Position numbers and translations under genes: made by a program
In this document: piece after piece, positions 10,872-20,615 of the stretch
Position numbering within the stretch: position 1 is the first letter of the stretch
Layout of the letters: every line of letters begins with the position of its first letter
Source of the DNA: Gp6-AA40 sp036407095
GTDB taxonomy: Bacteria > Acidobacteriota > Vicinamibacteria > Vicinamibacterales > UBA2999
Direction: 5' to 3'
DNA length: 64,000 nt
Assembly (NCBI GenBank): GCA_036407095.1
Contig: DASWZV010000055.1
Span: 1-64,000 of the forward strand
The notes under the pieces: model-generated
The model's database searches: none
What the model saw: the letters and a program-made list of their open reading frames with translations, nothing else
What the model was told of the DNA's origin: nothing

Positions 10872-11879
10872 CTACGCAAACGCCGCCGCGGCCGCCGCGT
10901 ATGTCTTGATGAAATCGAGCGCGAGCTGAGGATCGCGGCCGCGAGAGATCCCGCATTCCGAGGCGATGCCGAACGCCGGCACATATTTCCTCGCCGTCTC
11001 GATTCGCCTTCGCGTTCCCTCTACACCATCCTGCGCATGGACGAGCCCGAGGTACAGCTCGGTCTCGGAGCCGAGCCGTAAGTTCTCCAGCGGGCTGAAG
11101 AAGGCATCGTCCGTCCGATCGATTGGCACCGGCATATGGAGCCACGAGGCAGGACGCGACAGCTGACGAGTGATGAGATTCGCCAACTCCACCATCTTCG
11201 TCGCGTCAATCGGCTCGATGAAATGCTTGGCATCGAGATCGCCGTAGCACAAATGGAATCCGAGCTCGACATCTGCGGGTACCGACGCACCGAGACGCCG
11301 AAAGTTGCCGGCGAACACCTGCTCCATGCCCGCGAACCCTGGCGTCGTCGGAACACGACCGTCCCATTGGATCATCTCGATGCAGACATCCCACTGGATC
11401 GACAGATCGCGGTGCGGTATCGCTGCGCAGATGCGCTCGACCTCGCGAAGCATGGCGCGCTCGTATGCGGGCAGAATCACATGCGCGTCGGGCTGACGGC
11501 AGAAAGGCATCACGACGGCCAGAGGGGTTGGGAGCGACACCTGGAACCGGACAGTCGGCGGAATATGGCCCGCCTCTCGCGCGCGGAGAAAGTCTTCGTA
11601 TGAAGGGCGCGCTTCACGGTAGTACCCGAGCTCGCCGAAGTGCAGGTGCTCGGGGCCGGCGCCGTCGGCCAATTTCAACGGGATCAGCCCCTCACCGACC
11701 GGCGCCAACGCGGGGTTCGCTCGCAACACCGGAATCTGCCAGCTAATCCATAGTCGTCTGCCGCCCGGTTCGCCGTCGGGGACTCGTCTGAGAAACGGAC
11801 CGCAATGTCGCCCGATGACGGCAAAGACCTCTTCGGGAGAATCGAGCGCGACGCTGCCGACGAAATGCACGTATGCCAT
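10872..11879 (-). CDS. MetE-like (cobalamin-independent methionine synthase C-terminal type) TIM-barrel protein
   Basis: 335 residues without a signal peptide, about the size of the MetE catalytic half alone. The zinc site of MetE is recognisable: H-L-C (His209, Cys211) in GFHLCYGD, and a second Cys309 in SECGISRG. Such stand-alone barrels are methyl- or thiol-transfer enzymes of unknown substrate in soil bacteria. It is the second gene after the MBL protein (start 11879, upstream stop at 11887) and converges on the tetraheme cytochrome with 12 bp between stops. The ATG lies in gcgcgccATGGC with no strong ribosome site. True methionine synthesis is unlikely because the folate-binding N-domain is absent. 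Confidence 0.7.
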   Translation of the reverse strand: MAYVHFVGSVALDSPEEVFAVIGRHCGPFLRRVPDGEPGGRRLWISWQIPVLRANPALAPVGEGLIPLKLADGAGPEHLHFGELGYYREARPSYEDFLRAREAGHIPPTVRFQVSLPTPLAVVMPFCRQPDAHVILPAYERAMLREVERICAAIPHRDLSIQWDVCIEMIQWDGRVPTTPGFAGMEQVFAGNFRRLGASVPADVELGFHLCYGDLDAKHFIEPIDATKMVELANLITRQLSRPASWLHMPVPIDRTDDAFFSPLENLRLGSETELYLGLVHAQDGVEGTRRRIETARKYVPAFGIASECGISRGRDPQLALDFIKTYAAAAAAFA

Positions 11880-11886
11880 GGCGCGC

Positions 11887-12882
11887 TCACACGGCGTTGC
11901 GGCGCGCGAACTGCACCTCGGTGCAGCCTGACATCACATCGAGAAATCGTTGATACGCTTCGCGGCCGACGACGAAGGGGTTCGGCGCGCTCGGTTTCCG
12001 CTGTGTCAGCCGTTGGAGTTTGCCGACGAATCCGTCGTACATCGGATGGTTCTGGATCTCCACCTCGACGTTCATCCTGCGCGTCACATCGCGCCAGTGC
12101 TCGATCGACCGGATGTACTGGCGCAGCCCTTCGTCCGGAATGCGGGTCGGTATCAGGATGCTGCCGCCAAACAGGCCGGCCATGCGCGTCGTTCTCCCAT
12201 CCTTGATCGGAAACACGATTCCGACCGAGCCCGGTGTGTGACCCGGAATCATCACGAAGGTGAACGCCGTGTCGCCGATCGTTATCTTTTGCCCGTCGGT
12301 GACCGCGATGTCGCGCTTCGGTGGCGCGATCGCCGGCGCGGCTGGCGCCGGGCCTCGTCCAGCAGGCGGCGGCGTTTCAACCAGGTCCCAGTCTGGTGCG
12401 CCCATGACGACGCGCGCGCCGCGCTGCTGAAAGTACGAGGCGCCGCCGAAGTGGTCGCCGTGGCCGTGCGCGACGATCACATGCGTGACTCGGGCAGGAT
12501 CGAGTTGTAGCTTTTTCATTCCCGCCAGCAGCACCGAGTCGAGCTGATCGCCATACCCCGCGTCGATCAGCACTAGACCGCTCGATGTTGTGACCACCCA
12601 GACCGCCGTGCTCGTCCGGCCGATCACCGCCAGGTTGTCGAACACACGCACCGGTTCGATCTGCGGATCGTCGGCACGGTTGGCGCGATTGGGGTCGACC
12701 GCGCAAAAGAAGTCGAACGTCTCTCCCCACTCCGATCCAGCCGTCTTGCGAAGCGCGTCGAGCCGCTGACGAATCTCTGGTGTGTCGCGGCCCGCTGCAG
12801 TCGGCGGCGGCGATGTCTGAGCGGTCACAAGTGTCGCGCAGGTGAGTGCTGCTCCAACGACGACGAAGAACTCTGGTCGCAT
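11887..12882 (-). CDS. Exported metallo-beta-lactamase-fold hydrolase (B3-like)
   Basis: 331 residues with a signal peptide (MRPEFFVVVGAALTCATLVTAQ). The zinc motif is intact as H-G-H-G-D-H in VIVAHGHGDHFGG, and IPGHTPGSVGIVFP supplies the next His. The segment RVVMGAPDWDLV is nearly the same as KVVMGAPDWEAT in the protein at 26242-27288, so they are paralogues. A PPPAGRGPAPAAPA linker sits in the middle. It is divergent from the TonB receptor at 13045 and leads a short operon with the MetE-like gene. The family covers beta-lactamases, lactonases and glyoxalase-like enzymes; the substrate here is unknown. Confidence 0.85.
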   Translation of the reverse strand: MRPEFFVVVGAALTCATLVTAQTSPPPTAAGRDTPEIRQRLDALRKTAGSEWGETFDFFCAVDPNRANRADDPQIEPVRVFDNLAVIGRTSTAVWVVTTSSGLVLIDAGYGDQLDSVLLAGMKKLQLDPARVTHVIVAHGHGDHFGGASYFQQRGARVVMGAPDWDLVETPPPAGRGPAPAAPAIAPPKRDIAVTDGQKITIGDTAFTFVMIPGHTPGSVGIVFPIKDGRTTRMAGLFGGSILIPTRIPDEGLRQYIRSIEHWRDVTRRMNVEVEIQNHPMYDGFVGKLQRLTQRKPSAPNPFVVGREAYQRFLDVMSGCTEVQFARRNAV

Positions 12883-13044
12883 AGGCGCGGATTCTACTCG
12901 CCAAATCCGATCGGCGCCTCATCGATCTGCGCGATGACGGGTATCCGAACAAACGATTTTGCAGCCGCATGTGCGTCGGCGCACAGTGGGCGGGCTTGTC
13001 GTCCGCGACGCTCGACACAGTCCTTTCCGAGGAGGACGGACATC
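12883..13044. other. Non-coding divergent spacer (162 bp) between MBL gene and TonB receptor
   Basis: It contains an AGGAGG ribosome site at 13029-13034 for the receptor. I could find no copy of the 17-bp operator motif here. Confidence 0.5.
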
Positions 13045-16000
13045 GTGACGCGAAGTCTTGTTGTGATATGTGTGGCCGCGCTCTCGTGGGCCACGGCCGC
13101 CGGTGCATCGGCGCAAGCCGTTCGCGCGACCGTGCTCGGCACAGTGACCGATCGCACGGGAGCCGTGCTGCCCGGCGCGACGGTGCAGGTGACGAACACT
13201 GAAACAGGCGTCATGCAGAGCACAGTCGCCGATTCACAGGGTCGCTACACGGTGACCGACCTGCTGCCGGCGGCGTACACCGTCGAAGCGTCGCTACCAG
13301 GATTTCAGACTGTTGTTCGAGAAGGGATCCGTCTGGTGGTCGGGGCTCAGGCCGTCGTGGACTTCACCCTGGCACCATCGGCCGTGCAGGAAACGATCAC
13401 CGTGACCGCAACCGCGCCGGTCGTTGACACCGTCTCCGTCGCGCTCGGCACGGTGATCGAGCAGAAGCAGATGGCGGAACTCCCGCTGATCGATCGCAGC
13501 TATTCGAAGCTGATCGTCCTTGCGCCCGGTGCCAACGAAATACCTGCAGCGACCGCGGGCGGACAATTCCAGCAGTTCTTCGGACGGCAGCCGCAGTACA
13601 CCGTGTCCGGCGCGCGTCCGGAAGGACAGGTGTTCCTCATGGACAATACCAACGTGCAGAACTACTGGAATCGCGGCAGCGGATCCGGACAGTTGGGCAC
13701 GACGCTTGGTGTCGAGGCGATCGCTGAGTACCTGGTGCTGACCAACACCTACAGCGCGCAGTTCGGCGGCAACGGCGTCGCCATCAACGCCATCACCAAG
13801 TCAGGTACCAATCAGGGGCACGGGTCGCTCTTCGAGTACTACCGCAACGACAGGTTCGATGCGTCCAACTACTTCGACACGCTCCTCGGCCGCCCGGACC
13901 CGACGCTCGAGAAGAATCAATTCGGTGGAAGCTTCGGCGGTCCGCTGGTCAGGAACAAGGCGTTCTACTTCGTCACCTACGAGGGCCTGCGTCAGACGCT
14001 CGGTCAAACGCAGGGCATCAATGTACCGGATGCCAACGCGCGAAGCGGCGTCATCAACGGTGTGAATGTCGGCATTCATCCAGCCATCGCGCCGGTTCTA
14101 CAGTTGTACCCGCTTCCGACACGACAAACGCCGGCGCAGGCTGCGCAAGGGATCGGGCGTGTCGATGTCACGAACGAGACGCCAGCCGACGAGAACTATT
14201 TCGTCGGCCGCTTCGACTACGCGATCGCGGGCTCGACCAATCTGTTCGTCCGCTACACGGGGGACGTTGCGTCGATCTTCGAGCCGAACTCAGGCTCGCC
14301 GATTCCGATCTGGAATAGCGACGACAACACCGCGAACCACTACGTCACGGCCGAACTACGACGGATCGTCACACCTACGATCGCGAACGCGATCCGACTT
14401 GGTGTGACGCGAACGAGGGAGCAGGCCACACGCACTGATCTCGACAACGGTCTGCTGGTCTTCTTCCCTGGTCGCCTGAGCGGAATCGTCAACCCAGGTT
14501 CCGGCGTCGCGAGTGTCGGCGGAAATCAGGTCTTGCCGTTCGAACAGCGTCAAACGCGCACCATCGTCGGCGATGACCTGATCTGGGGCACGGGAGGACA
14601 TTCGCTGAAGTTTGGCGTCGAGTACGAGCGACAGGCGACGTTCGTCAATCTGCCGCTGTTCGCCGACGGCTCGTGGACGTTCCCGAGCCTGACGGCATTC
14701 CTGCAGAACCAGCCGTCGATCTTCCTCGGAGCGCTCCCTGGAGCGGCCGACGCGACACGCAATATCAAGGAATGGCGAATCACGAGTTACGTCCAGGACG
14801 AATGGCGAGTCCGTAACCGATTCACACTGAATCTCGGTCTCCGATACGACCCGCGCTCGATCCCAACGCTCGACAAGGCCGCGGCATTGGTGGACCTTGC
14901 CCAGTCGACCGGGTTCACGACGATCAGCGAAGCGTTCTCCCGAAACCCGACGCTGGCCAACTGGGAACCGCGGGTGGGTGTCGCGTTCGATCCCTTCGCG
15001 AATCAGAAGACGTCCATTCGCGCCGGCTATGGCATCTTTCACAGCCCGATTACGGCCAATCGACTCGGCCCTGCCTATTCGCTCAACCCGCCGTTCGCGC
15101 TCGGCGCGCAGGTGCGCTTGCCGTTTCCACCAGTGCCGGTATTTCCGACGCCGAATCCGGCGGCGTCGCAGATCTCTCAGATGCAGGCACTCGACTTCGA
15201 TATGGGCGACTCGCCGCGCCTGCATCAGTGGAATGCGAACCTGCAGCGTGAGTTGTTCAGCGGCACCAGCGTGACGCTGGCGTACGTCGGCAGTCACGGC
15301 GATCACCTGCAGCGACAGCGCGACACCAATCCCGTGACGCCACGCACGCTTGCCGACGGCACCGTGGTCTACGGCTCGCGCAGCGGAGCACAGACGATCT
15401 CCAACCCACGGGTCAATCCGCAGTTTGCGGCGCTGGTGAGCGCCAACACCTACGCCAAATCCGATTACCACTCGTTGCAGGCCGCGCTCAATCGGCGATT
15501 CTCGGCGAACGTCCAGTCGCAGCTGTCGTATACGCTGTCGCGCTGCCGCGATACGACGTCTGGCAACTCCCTGTTCGAGGGCGGCACCGCGGCGACCAAC
15601 CCCTACGACGACGAATACGACTACGGTCCCTGCCTGATCGATCGCACGCACAACCTGCGGGCGAGTGCGATCTACCAGCTGCCATTCAAAGCGAATGCGT
15701 TCGTGACCGGCTGGCAGGTGTCGGCGATCGTGAGCGCCGTCAGCGGTGCGCCGTTCACGCCGCTCGTCGGGTTCGATCAAGCCGGACTGCAGACCGGCGG
15801 CACGCAGCGCCCCAATCTCGCGGCCGGCCGCTCGCTCGAGGATGCGGTGACCGGCGGCCAGCTCGACCTGGTCTGCGGCTGCATTACCGGCTACTTCGAT
15901 CCGACGTTCTTCACGTTGCCCGCGGCCGGCACGCTGGGAGCCGGCGTCGATCGCGATTCGCTGCGCGGCCCCGGCCTGCTCACGGTCGATCTGGCGGTCA

Positions 16001-16209
16001 GCAAGAACGTCAGCTTGACGGGCGGCGCGTATCTGCAGTTGCGCGCCGAGGTCTTCAACCTCTTCAACCGGGTGAACTACGGGTTGCCGAACCCGGCGAT
16101 CTTCATCGCCACGGCTGATGGCAGCGCCGCCTACAATCCGAACGCCGGCCAGATCACGACTGCCGGTGCGCCGCGGCAGGTCCAGTTTGGTGCGAAGCTG
16201 GTGTTCTGA
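13045..16209 (+). CDS. Oar-type TonB-dependent receptor
   Basis: 1054 residues. The GTG at 13045 follows AGGAGG and gives a clean signal peptide (MTRSLVVICVAALSWATAAGASAQ). Residues about 28-110 are a carboxypeptidase-regulatory-like domain (GTVTDRTGAVLPGATVQVTNTETG), then a plug with EYLVLTNTYSAQFGGNGVAINAITKSGTN, then a 22-strand-type barrel ending in aromatic KLVF. This is the Oar/CarboxypepD_reg subgroup common in Acidobacteriota, and no SusD partner is present. It sits in the outer membrane and imports an unknown substrate. It heads an operon with the copper/heme protein 23 bp downstream, suggesting that receptor and periplasmic oxidase deal with the same compound. Confidence 0.92.
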   Translation: MTRSLVVICVAALSWATAAGASAQAVRATVLGTVTDRTGAVLPGATVQVTNTETGVMQSTVADSQGRYTVTDLLPAAYTVEASLPGFQTVVREGIRLVVGAQAVVDFTLAPSAVQETITVTATAPVVDTVSVALGTVIEQKQMAELPLIDRSYSKLIVLAPGANEIPAATAGGQFQQFFGRQPQYTVSGARPEGQVFLMDNTNVQNYWNRGSGSGQLGTTLGVEAIAEYLVLTNTYSAQFGGNGVAINAITKSGTNQGHGSLFEYYRNDRFDASNYFDTLLGRPDPTLEKNQFGGSFGGPLVRNKAFYFVTYEGLRQTLGQTQGINVPDANARSGVINGVNVGIHPAIAPVLQLYPLPTRQTPAQAAQGIGRVDVTNETPADENYFVGRFDYAIAGSTNLFVRYTGDVASIFEPNSGSPIPIWNSDDNTANHYVTAELRRIVTPTIANAIRLGVTRTREQATRTDLDNGLLVFFPGRLSGIVNPGSGVASVGGNQVLPFEQRQTRTIVGDDLIWGTGGHSLKFGVEYERQATFVNLPLFADGSWTFPSLTAFLQNQPSIFLGALPGAADATRNIKEWRITSYVQDEWRVRNRFTLNLGLRYDPRSIPTLDKAAALVDLAQSTGFTTISEAFSRNPTLANWEPRVGVAFDPFANQKTSIRAGYGIFHSPITANRLGPAYSLNPPFALGAQVRLPFPPVPVFPTPNPAASQISQMQALDFDMGDSPRLHQWNANLQRELFSGTSVTLAYVGSHGDHLQRQRDTNPVTPRTLADGTVVYGSRSGAQTISNPRVNPQFAALVSANTYAKSDYHSLQAALNRRFSANVQSQLSYTLSRCRDTTSGNSLFEGGTAATNPYDDEYDYGPCLIDRTHNLRASAIYQLPFKANAFVTGWQVSAIVSAVSGAPFTPLVGFDQAGLQTGGTQRPNLAAGRSLEDAVTGGQLDLVCGCITGYFDPTFFTLPAAGTLGAGVDRDSLRGPGLLTVDLAVSKNVSLTGGAYLQLRAEVFNLFNRVNYGLPNPAIFIATADGSAAYNPNAGQITTAGAPRQVQFGAKLVF

Positions 16210-16232
16210 TCGCGCTCACTTGAGGAGACGAG

Positions 16233-17732
16233 ATGACTCGACAAATCGTAGTGACCACCACGGTGCTGTGGTGCTTCGCCGTCGCATTGACCGTCATGGT
16301 GAACGACGTCGTCGTGGCGCAGACCGGTACGACGGCCGCAGTCACGTTCTACAAAGACGTGGCGCCTCTCCTGCAGAAGAACTGCGAGACATGCCACCGA
16401 CCTGGCCAGATCGCGCCGATGGCCTTTCAGACCTATGAGTCCACACGCCCGTGGGCGCGTGCGATCAAGGCTGCGGTGTTGTCGAAGAAGATGCCGCCGT
16501 GGTTTGCTGAGGGTGGCACTGCCCATCTGCTGAACGATCGCTCGTTGAAGCCGGCCGAGATCGACGTGCTGGTCAAGTGGGCCGATGCCGGCGCCCCTGC
16601 TGGCAAACCGACCGACGCACCGCGCCCGATCTCATGGCCCGATGGTGGGTGGCAGATCAAGCCGGATTTGATCGTGGACGGGCCGTCGTACGACGTGCCG
16701 GCAAAGGGCATTGTCGAATGGACCTGGTTCGTTTTACCGGGGAACTTCAAGGAAGATACGTGGGTCACGTCGGTCGAAGTGAAGCCGTCAGAGCCGACGG
16801 TGACTCATCATATTTGCCTCGCGTATATCCCGCACCACCCCGACACGATATACAACACCGCGATCGCGCGGACGGTACCGCGCGATGATGACGGCGTCGA
16901 GATCGCGCGCGGCCGCGGCGCTGGTGCCGGTGGCGCTGCGCCTGCGGGCAACCAGGCGGGAGCGCCACCCGCAGCCAGAGCTGGAGGGCCGCAGCAACTC
17001 CCGCCAGACTTCCTGAACACACCGTTCGGCATCCTCGCCCGTAGCAACGGACTCGAAGAGTGCTACGAGCCGGGTCGCCCGCCCGCCGACTTCCGGCCGT
17101 TCAATGCCGCGAAGCTGATTCCTGCTGGCACCGACATCGCCGTCAACGTGCACTACACGCCGAACGGGAAGCCGGTGACCGATCACGTGAAGATCGGCTT
17201 CACGGTTGCGAAGACTCCGCCGAAGCGGCGATACCTCGCGCTCAGCACCAGTTCGCCCTCCGATCGGAAGCAGTTCGCCATTCCGCCGCTGGAGTCGAAC
17301 TGGGAGGCGCCGCCAGCGATCGTCACCTTCACCAGGGACGTCGAAGTCGTGGGGCTGATGCCGCACATGCACGTGCGCGGAAAGGCAGCACGTTTCTATC
17401 TCGATCACCCTGACGGCAAGACCGAGACGATACTCGACGTTCCGCGCTACGACTTCAACTGGCAACTCTGGTACGACACCTCAATCATGGTGCCGCGCGG
17501 CAGCAAGATGCGCGTGATCGCGTGGTATGACAACTCGCCGGGCAATAAGTTCAACCCGAACCCCAAGGCGACGGTCTACTACGGCGACCAGACGTGGGAG
17601 GAGATGCACTTTCCCTCGTACGGCGTTGTCGTCGATGACATCAAGCTTACCCAGAGGGACGTCGTGGCTGCCGGCGGATTCGTGGGTGGGGGAGCAGTGG
17701 CGCCGCCACAGCCGGCGCCCGCCGGCCGGTAA
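16233..17732 (+). CDS. Exported fusion of cytochrome c with a type-2 copper, ascorbate-monooxygenase-like domain
   Basis: 499 residues. GAGGAG lies before the ATG. A signal peptide precedes a cytochrome c domain with CETCH at Cys51-His55 and a Met-containing stretch. The C-terminal 300 residues resemble peptidylglycine/dopamine monooxygenases: paired His192-His193 (VTHHICLAY), H-M-H at 378-380 (GLMPHMHVRGKAARF) and Met458 in EEMHF, the expected CuM-type ligands. An RG/Ala-rich insert (ARGRGAGAGGAAPAGN) interrupts it. It probably oxidises a small substrate in the periplasm with electrons passed through the heme. It is co-transcribed with the TonB receptor. The true substrate cannot be read from sequence. 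Confidence 0.82.
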   Translation: MTRQIVVTTTVLWCFAVALTVMVNDVVVAQTGTTAAVTFYKDVAPLLQKNCETCHRPGQIAPMAFQTYESTRPWARAIKAAVLSKKMPPWFAEGGTAHLLNDRSLKPAEIDVLVKWADAGAPAGKPTDAPRPISWPDGGWQIKPDLIVDGPSYDVPAKGIVEWTWFVLPGNFKEDTWVTSVEVKPSEPTVTHHICLAYIPHHPDTIYNTAIARTVPRDDDGVEIARGRGAGAGGAAPAGNQAGAPPAARAGGPQQLPPDFLNTPFGILARSNGLEECYEPGRPPADFRPFNAAKLIPAGTDIAVNVHYTPNGKPVTDHVKIGFTVAKTPPKRRYLALSTSSPSDRKQFAIPPLESNWEAPPAIVTFTRDVEVVGLMPHMHVRGKAARFYLDHPDGKTETILDVPRYDFNWQLWYDTSIMVPRGSKMRVIAWYDNSPGNKFNPNPKATVYYGDQTWEEMHFPSYGVVVDDIKLTQRDVVAAGGFVGGGAVAPPQPAPAGR

Positions 17733-17891
17733 CTGCTCCCTGCTCCGTTCGCGCTCCTCGATGCGACGCGTGGCGCTGGTCTTTGTGGTACTCGGCGTGT
17801 GTCAGTCCACCGCCGCCGAGACGCCGCGGCCGTCACGGCGACGCTGGCGATGATGACGAGCGCGACTCTCAAGATGCGCATCGGATGCCAT
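17733..17891. other. Convergent spacer with a possible truncated signal-peptide ORF
   Basis: It lies between the stops at 17732 and 17892. On the minus strand an ATG at 17881, 10 bp after the MBL stop, opens MRILRVALVIIASVAVTAA, a convincing signal peptide, but the frame then runs antisense through the copper-protein gene to 17579 with no recognisable domain. On the plus strand 17761-17853 also encodes a 30-residue peptide. These may be a decayed gene start; I do not call either as a gene. Confidence 0.3.
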
Positions 17892-19514
17892 CTAATTCGG
17901 GCCAGCGGGTAGCGGCCGGTTGTACTGAATCGGGCAGCCTGGCTGGAAGAATTGGGCCTCGGCCGCGCGCCGGCAGAACGCCTGCGTGTTGCGCACCTGT
18001 CGCTCGATGGCCGAGACCACTTCTGACAGCGGATACGGCTTCTGCGAGTGCACGGCCAGGTTGGTCGCGACCTTGATCTTGCGGTACTCGACATTGTTCA
18101 TCAAGCTGTCACCCCACCAGTTGAAGTCCCAATCCTGCGTGGTGAGGTCCGCCTCGACGAGCAGGTTCGAGGCCGGGACGTGGACGATGACGCCGTCGGC
18201 CATGTGGTAGTTGCCGACGATGTGGTAGATGTCGATTTCGTTGGTCGAGTCCTTCAGCTTCAGATGGTCGTCGACGGGAATGAAGTTCAGCGGCTTGGGA
18301 TTGCGTCCCAACGCATCCGGGAACAGTCTGGCCGGACGCGCCACCATCTCACGGAAGATTCCCTCGTTGCCGCGGCGAGAGATGACCGTCAACCCCTCGG
18401 CGACAGCGGCGCGAAGCCCGACGCTGTGGTCGAAATGGTGATGCGTCTGAATGACCTGAGTGACGCGTTTGCCGGGCACGAGTGCGTTGACCACCTTGAG
18501 GATCGCCTGGAGCGCGGCATCCGTACGGTTGGCTTCGACCATGGTGAAGTGATCGTCGAATTCGAAAAACGTGTTGCCGTTCATGAACCACACGTGGTCG
18601 GCAACCTTCATCGGATTCAGGTTCGCGTTGCCTCCCTCGGGTGCACCCTGTCCCGGCGTGCGCACAGATGGCGGCGCGGTCAGGTCGTCAATCGTTCCAT
18701 CGACGATGTTGCGATCGACGTAGAGCTTGCTTTGCACGACGGCTCGGAAATCGATGGTGGTGGCGAAGCCAGTCGGAAGCTGAAGGCCTGTCTCCGGCTC
18801 GTAACCGGCAAAGGCGGTTCGATACGTGACATCGCCGAGGTTCGCGTTCGGACCGACGTAACTGACCCAGGCAGGAAGATTCGATGTCGCGTTCACCGCC
18901 AGCGTCAGGGCGTCACCCTGACGTACGGTGATGTCGACGAGCTGGACGTCTCCCTGTTTGCGGAAGTTCGACAGCTTGGTTGCTGGATCGAGAGCGGCGC
19001 GCACGATCGTAAGTGGATGAGCGAGGAGTTCCACACGACGCTGACGGGCGGCCGCGGGTCCGGCAGGCTGAGGCTGCGGCGTGCCCGACTGAGGCGCCGC
19101 CAGGAAGCCGCCGCCGATGTTGTACGCGATGTCGCCATCGAGCGTTTCGTTGGTCCGATTGAGCCCGAGCTGCCCAGCGGTCGAGGCAAACACGAAGTCC
19201 ATCTTCAAACGCTGCTGGACGCGGGTGCGCCAGCGCTCGAGATCGATGGTCCGGGTGTATTCGAGTACTTTCTGCCACTTCTGCGGAGCGGCGGGATCGC
19301 CTGTGATGTTGCCGCCGCCATTGAAGTACGCCAGTTCGCCGTAACCGATAATCTGCAGCGTCTTCACGGACATCACCCGGTCGCGTCCACCGAGCGCGTC
19401 GGCAGCGCGCGTCACGACCTGCCGCTCCGGCGTTGCACCCTGACCGGCCAGTCCAATCACCAGCGCCGAGAGTGCCGCGACCGTCATAGCAAGAACCACG
19501 ATCCTCTTGTACAT
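17892..19514 (-). CDS. Exported metallo-beta-lactamase-fold protein with long N-terminal domain
   Basis: 540 residues. AAGGATG precedes the ATG at 19514, and a signal peptide (MYKRIVVLAMTVAALSALVIGLAGQ) follows. The zinc motif is intact: H-H-H-F-D-H at 358-363 (QTHHHFDHSVGL). The first 290 residues form a separate beta-rich domain starting QVVTRAADALGGRDRVMSVKTLQIIGYGEL, typical of lolA/outer-membrane-lipoprotein-sorting-like domains seen fused to MBL proteins in Acidobacteriota. Near the end are NNVEYRKIKVATNLAVHSQKP and a Cys pair. It is divergent from the DLSGxW gene at 19658. Substrate unknown. Confidence 0.82.
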   Translation of the reverse strand: MYKRIVVLAMTVAALSALVIGLAGQGATPERQVVTRAADALGGRDRVMSVKTLQIIGYGELAYFNGGGNITGDPAAPQKWQKVLEYTRTIDLERWRTRVQQRLKMDFVFASTAGQLGLNRTNETLDGDIAYNIGGGFLAAPQSGTPQPQPAGPAAARQRRVELLAHPLTIVRAALDPATKLSNFRKQGDVQLVDITVRQGDALTLAVNATSNLPAWVSYVGPNANLGDVTYRTAFAGYEPETGLQLPTGFATTIDFRAVVQSKLYVDRNIVDGTIDDLTAPPSVRTPGQGAPEGGNANLNPMKVADHVWFMNGNTFFEFDDHFTMVEANRTDAALQAILKVVNALVPGKRVTQVIQTHHHFDHSVGLRAAVAEGLTVISRRGNEGIFREMVARPARLFPDALGRNPKPLNFIPVDDHLKLKDSTNEIDIYHIVGNYHMADGVIVHVPASNLLVEADLTTQDWDFNWWGDSLMNNVEYRKIKVATNLAVHSQKPYPLSEVVSAIERQVRNTQAFCRRAAEAQFFQPGCPIQYNRPLPAGPN

Positions 19515-19657
19515 CGCATCATCCTTGTCGAAAGCCACTGGGACGGCACCATTCAAGATCAGTCGACGACATCCCGATCATCGCATTGGGCGATGACGGG
19601 CATTGCAATCACCGATACACGTTGCGGCCGCGTCATGCTGCAGTATCCGAGACACAC

Positions 19658-20545
19658 ATGGTTCACAAACTGACGCGGCTACACGCGCACATGCGGGCGA
19701 TGGCGGTCGTGGTAACCGTCGTCGTCGTAACGGCAACGGGATCGCTCGGCGCTCAATGGTTCAAGCACCCGAGTCCGCGAGCGCCGCGAACATCGAATGG
19801 AGACGTCGATCTATCGGCGCCGCCGCCACGACTCGCGAATGGTAAACCAGACTTGTCAGGCGTATGGATGACCGCAGAGCCCGCCTGTGTCATTCGAGGC
19901 ACGGCTCCTCTGGTGGAACTGCTGAAGCTCATTCCGGCGTCGCGAAAGTGCCCCCCTCGCACGGCGAGCTTCTCGCGGCAGAGCATGAATATCGGTATCG
20001 ATATGTCAGGCGGGCTGCCGTATCAACCATGGCTCGCCAAGCTCGTGGACGAGCGCACGGCAAACCAGGCGATCGACGACCCGCACATCCGCTGCCTTCC
20101 CGATCTCTTTGTCCGTGCGTACGGTCTGCCACACTATCTGAAGTTCGTCCATACGCCGGATCTGCTGGTGATGCTGAACGAGTACAACGGTGTGTACCGC
20201 CAGGTCTTCACGGACGGACGTTCGTTGCCGGAAGCTCCGAACCCATCGTGGCAGGGGTATTCCACGGGCGCGTGGTCGGACGACACGCTGGTGATCGACA
20301 CGATCGGATTTCGCGATGACTCGTGGATCGACTGGGACGGCAGTGTGATTACGGAGTCAGCAAAGCTTCGCGAGCGAATCCGCCGACCCGACTTCGGACA
20401 TCTCGAGATCGAGGTCACGGTCGACGACCCCAAGGCCTATACGAAGCCGTGGACCGTGACCCTGCGACAGCAGTTCGCGGCAGATACCGAACTCATCGAC
20501 GAAATCTGTGCCGAGGGTGAGAAGTTCTCGAAGCAGCTCAAATAA
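19658..20545 (+). CDS. Exported DLSGxW-family protein (copy D1)
   Basis: 295 residues. The ATG at 19658 is the start that puts the signal peptide (AMAVVVTVVVVTATGSLGAQ) near the N-terminus; no strong Shine-Dalgarno is visible. Hallmarks are NGKPDLSGVWM near residue 50, IRCLPDLFVRAYGLPHYLKF in the middle, WQGYSTGAWSDDTLVIDTIG and a C-terminal FGHLEIEVTVDDPKAYTKPW. It is a close paralogue of 60331-61176 and a distant relative of the proteins at 5079, 6965, 57709 and 59531. The function of this very common Acidobacteriota family is unknown; it is secreted and appears beta-rich. Confidence 0.78.
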   Translation: MVHKLTRLHAHMRAMAVVVTVVVVTATGSLGAQWFKHPSPRAPRTSNGDVDLSAPPPRLANGKPDLSGVWMTAEPACVIRGTAPLVELLKLIPASRKCPPRTASFSRQSMNIGIDMSGGLPYQPWLAKLVDERTANQAIDDPHIRCLPDLFVRAYGLPHYLKFVHTPDLLVMLNEYNGVYRQVFTDGRSLPEAPNPSWQGYSTGAWSDDTLVIDTIGFRDDSWIDWDGSVITESAKLRERIRRPDFGHLEIEVTVDDPKAYTKPWTVTLRQQFAADTELIDEICAEGEKFSKQLK

Positions 20546-20615
20546 CCGGCCTGCTTGTCGGCGACGCGCGGCAACCGCCGCCTGACGTTATGATTCCAGT
20601 CGACGAGGAGGCAAG

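Noticed and set aside
10872..11879. Methionine synthase MetE
   Set aside because: Only the C-terminal barrel is present and it has no folate-binding N-domain; kept as MetE-like.
17761..17853. Small plus-strand ORF of 30 codons with a hydrophobic start
   Set aside because: No ribosome site and no downstream domain; it overlaps the minus-strand signal-like frame, so at most one is real.
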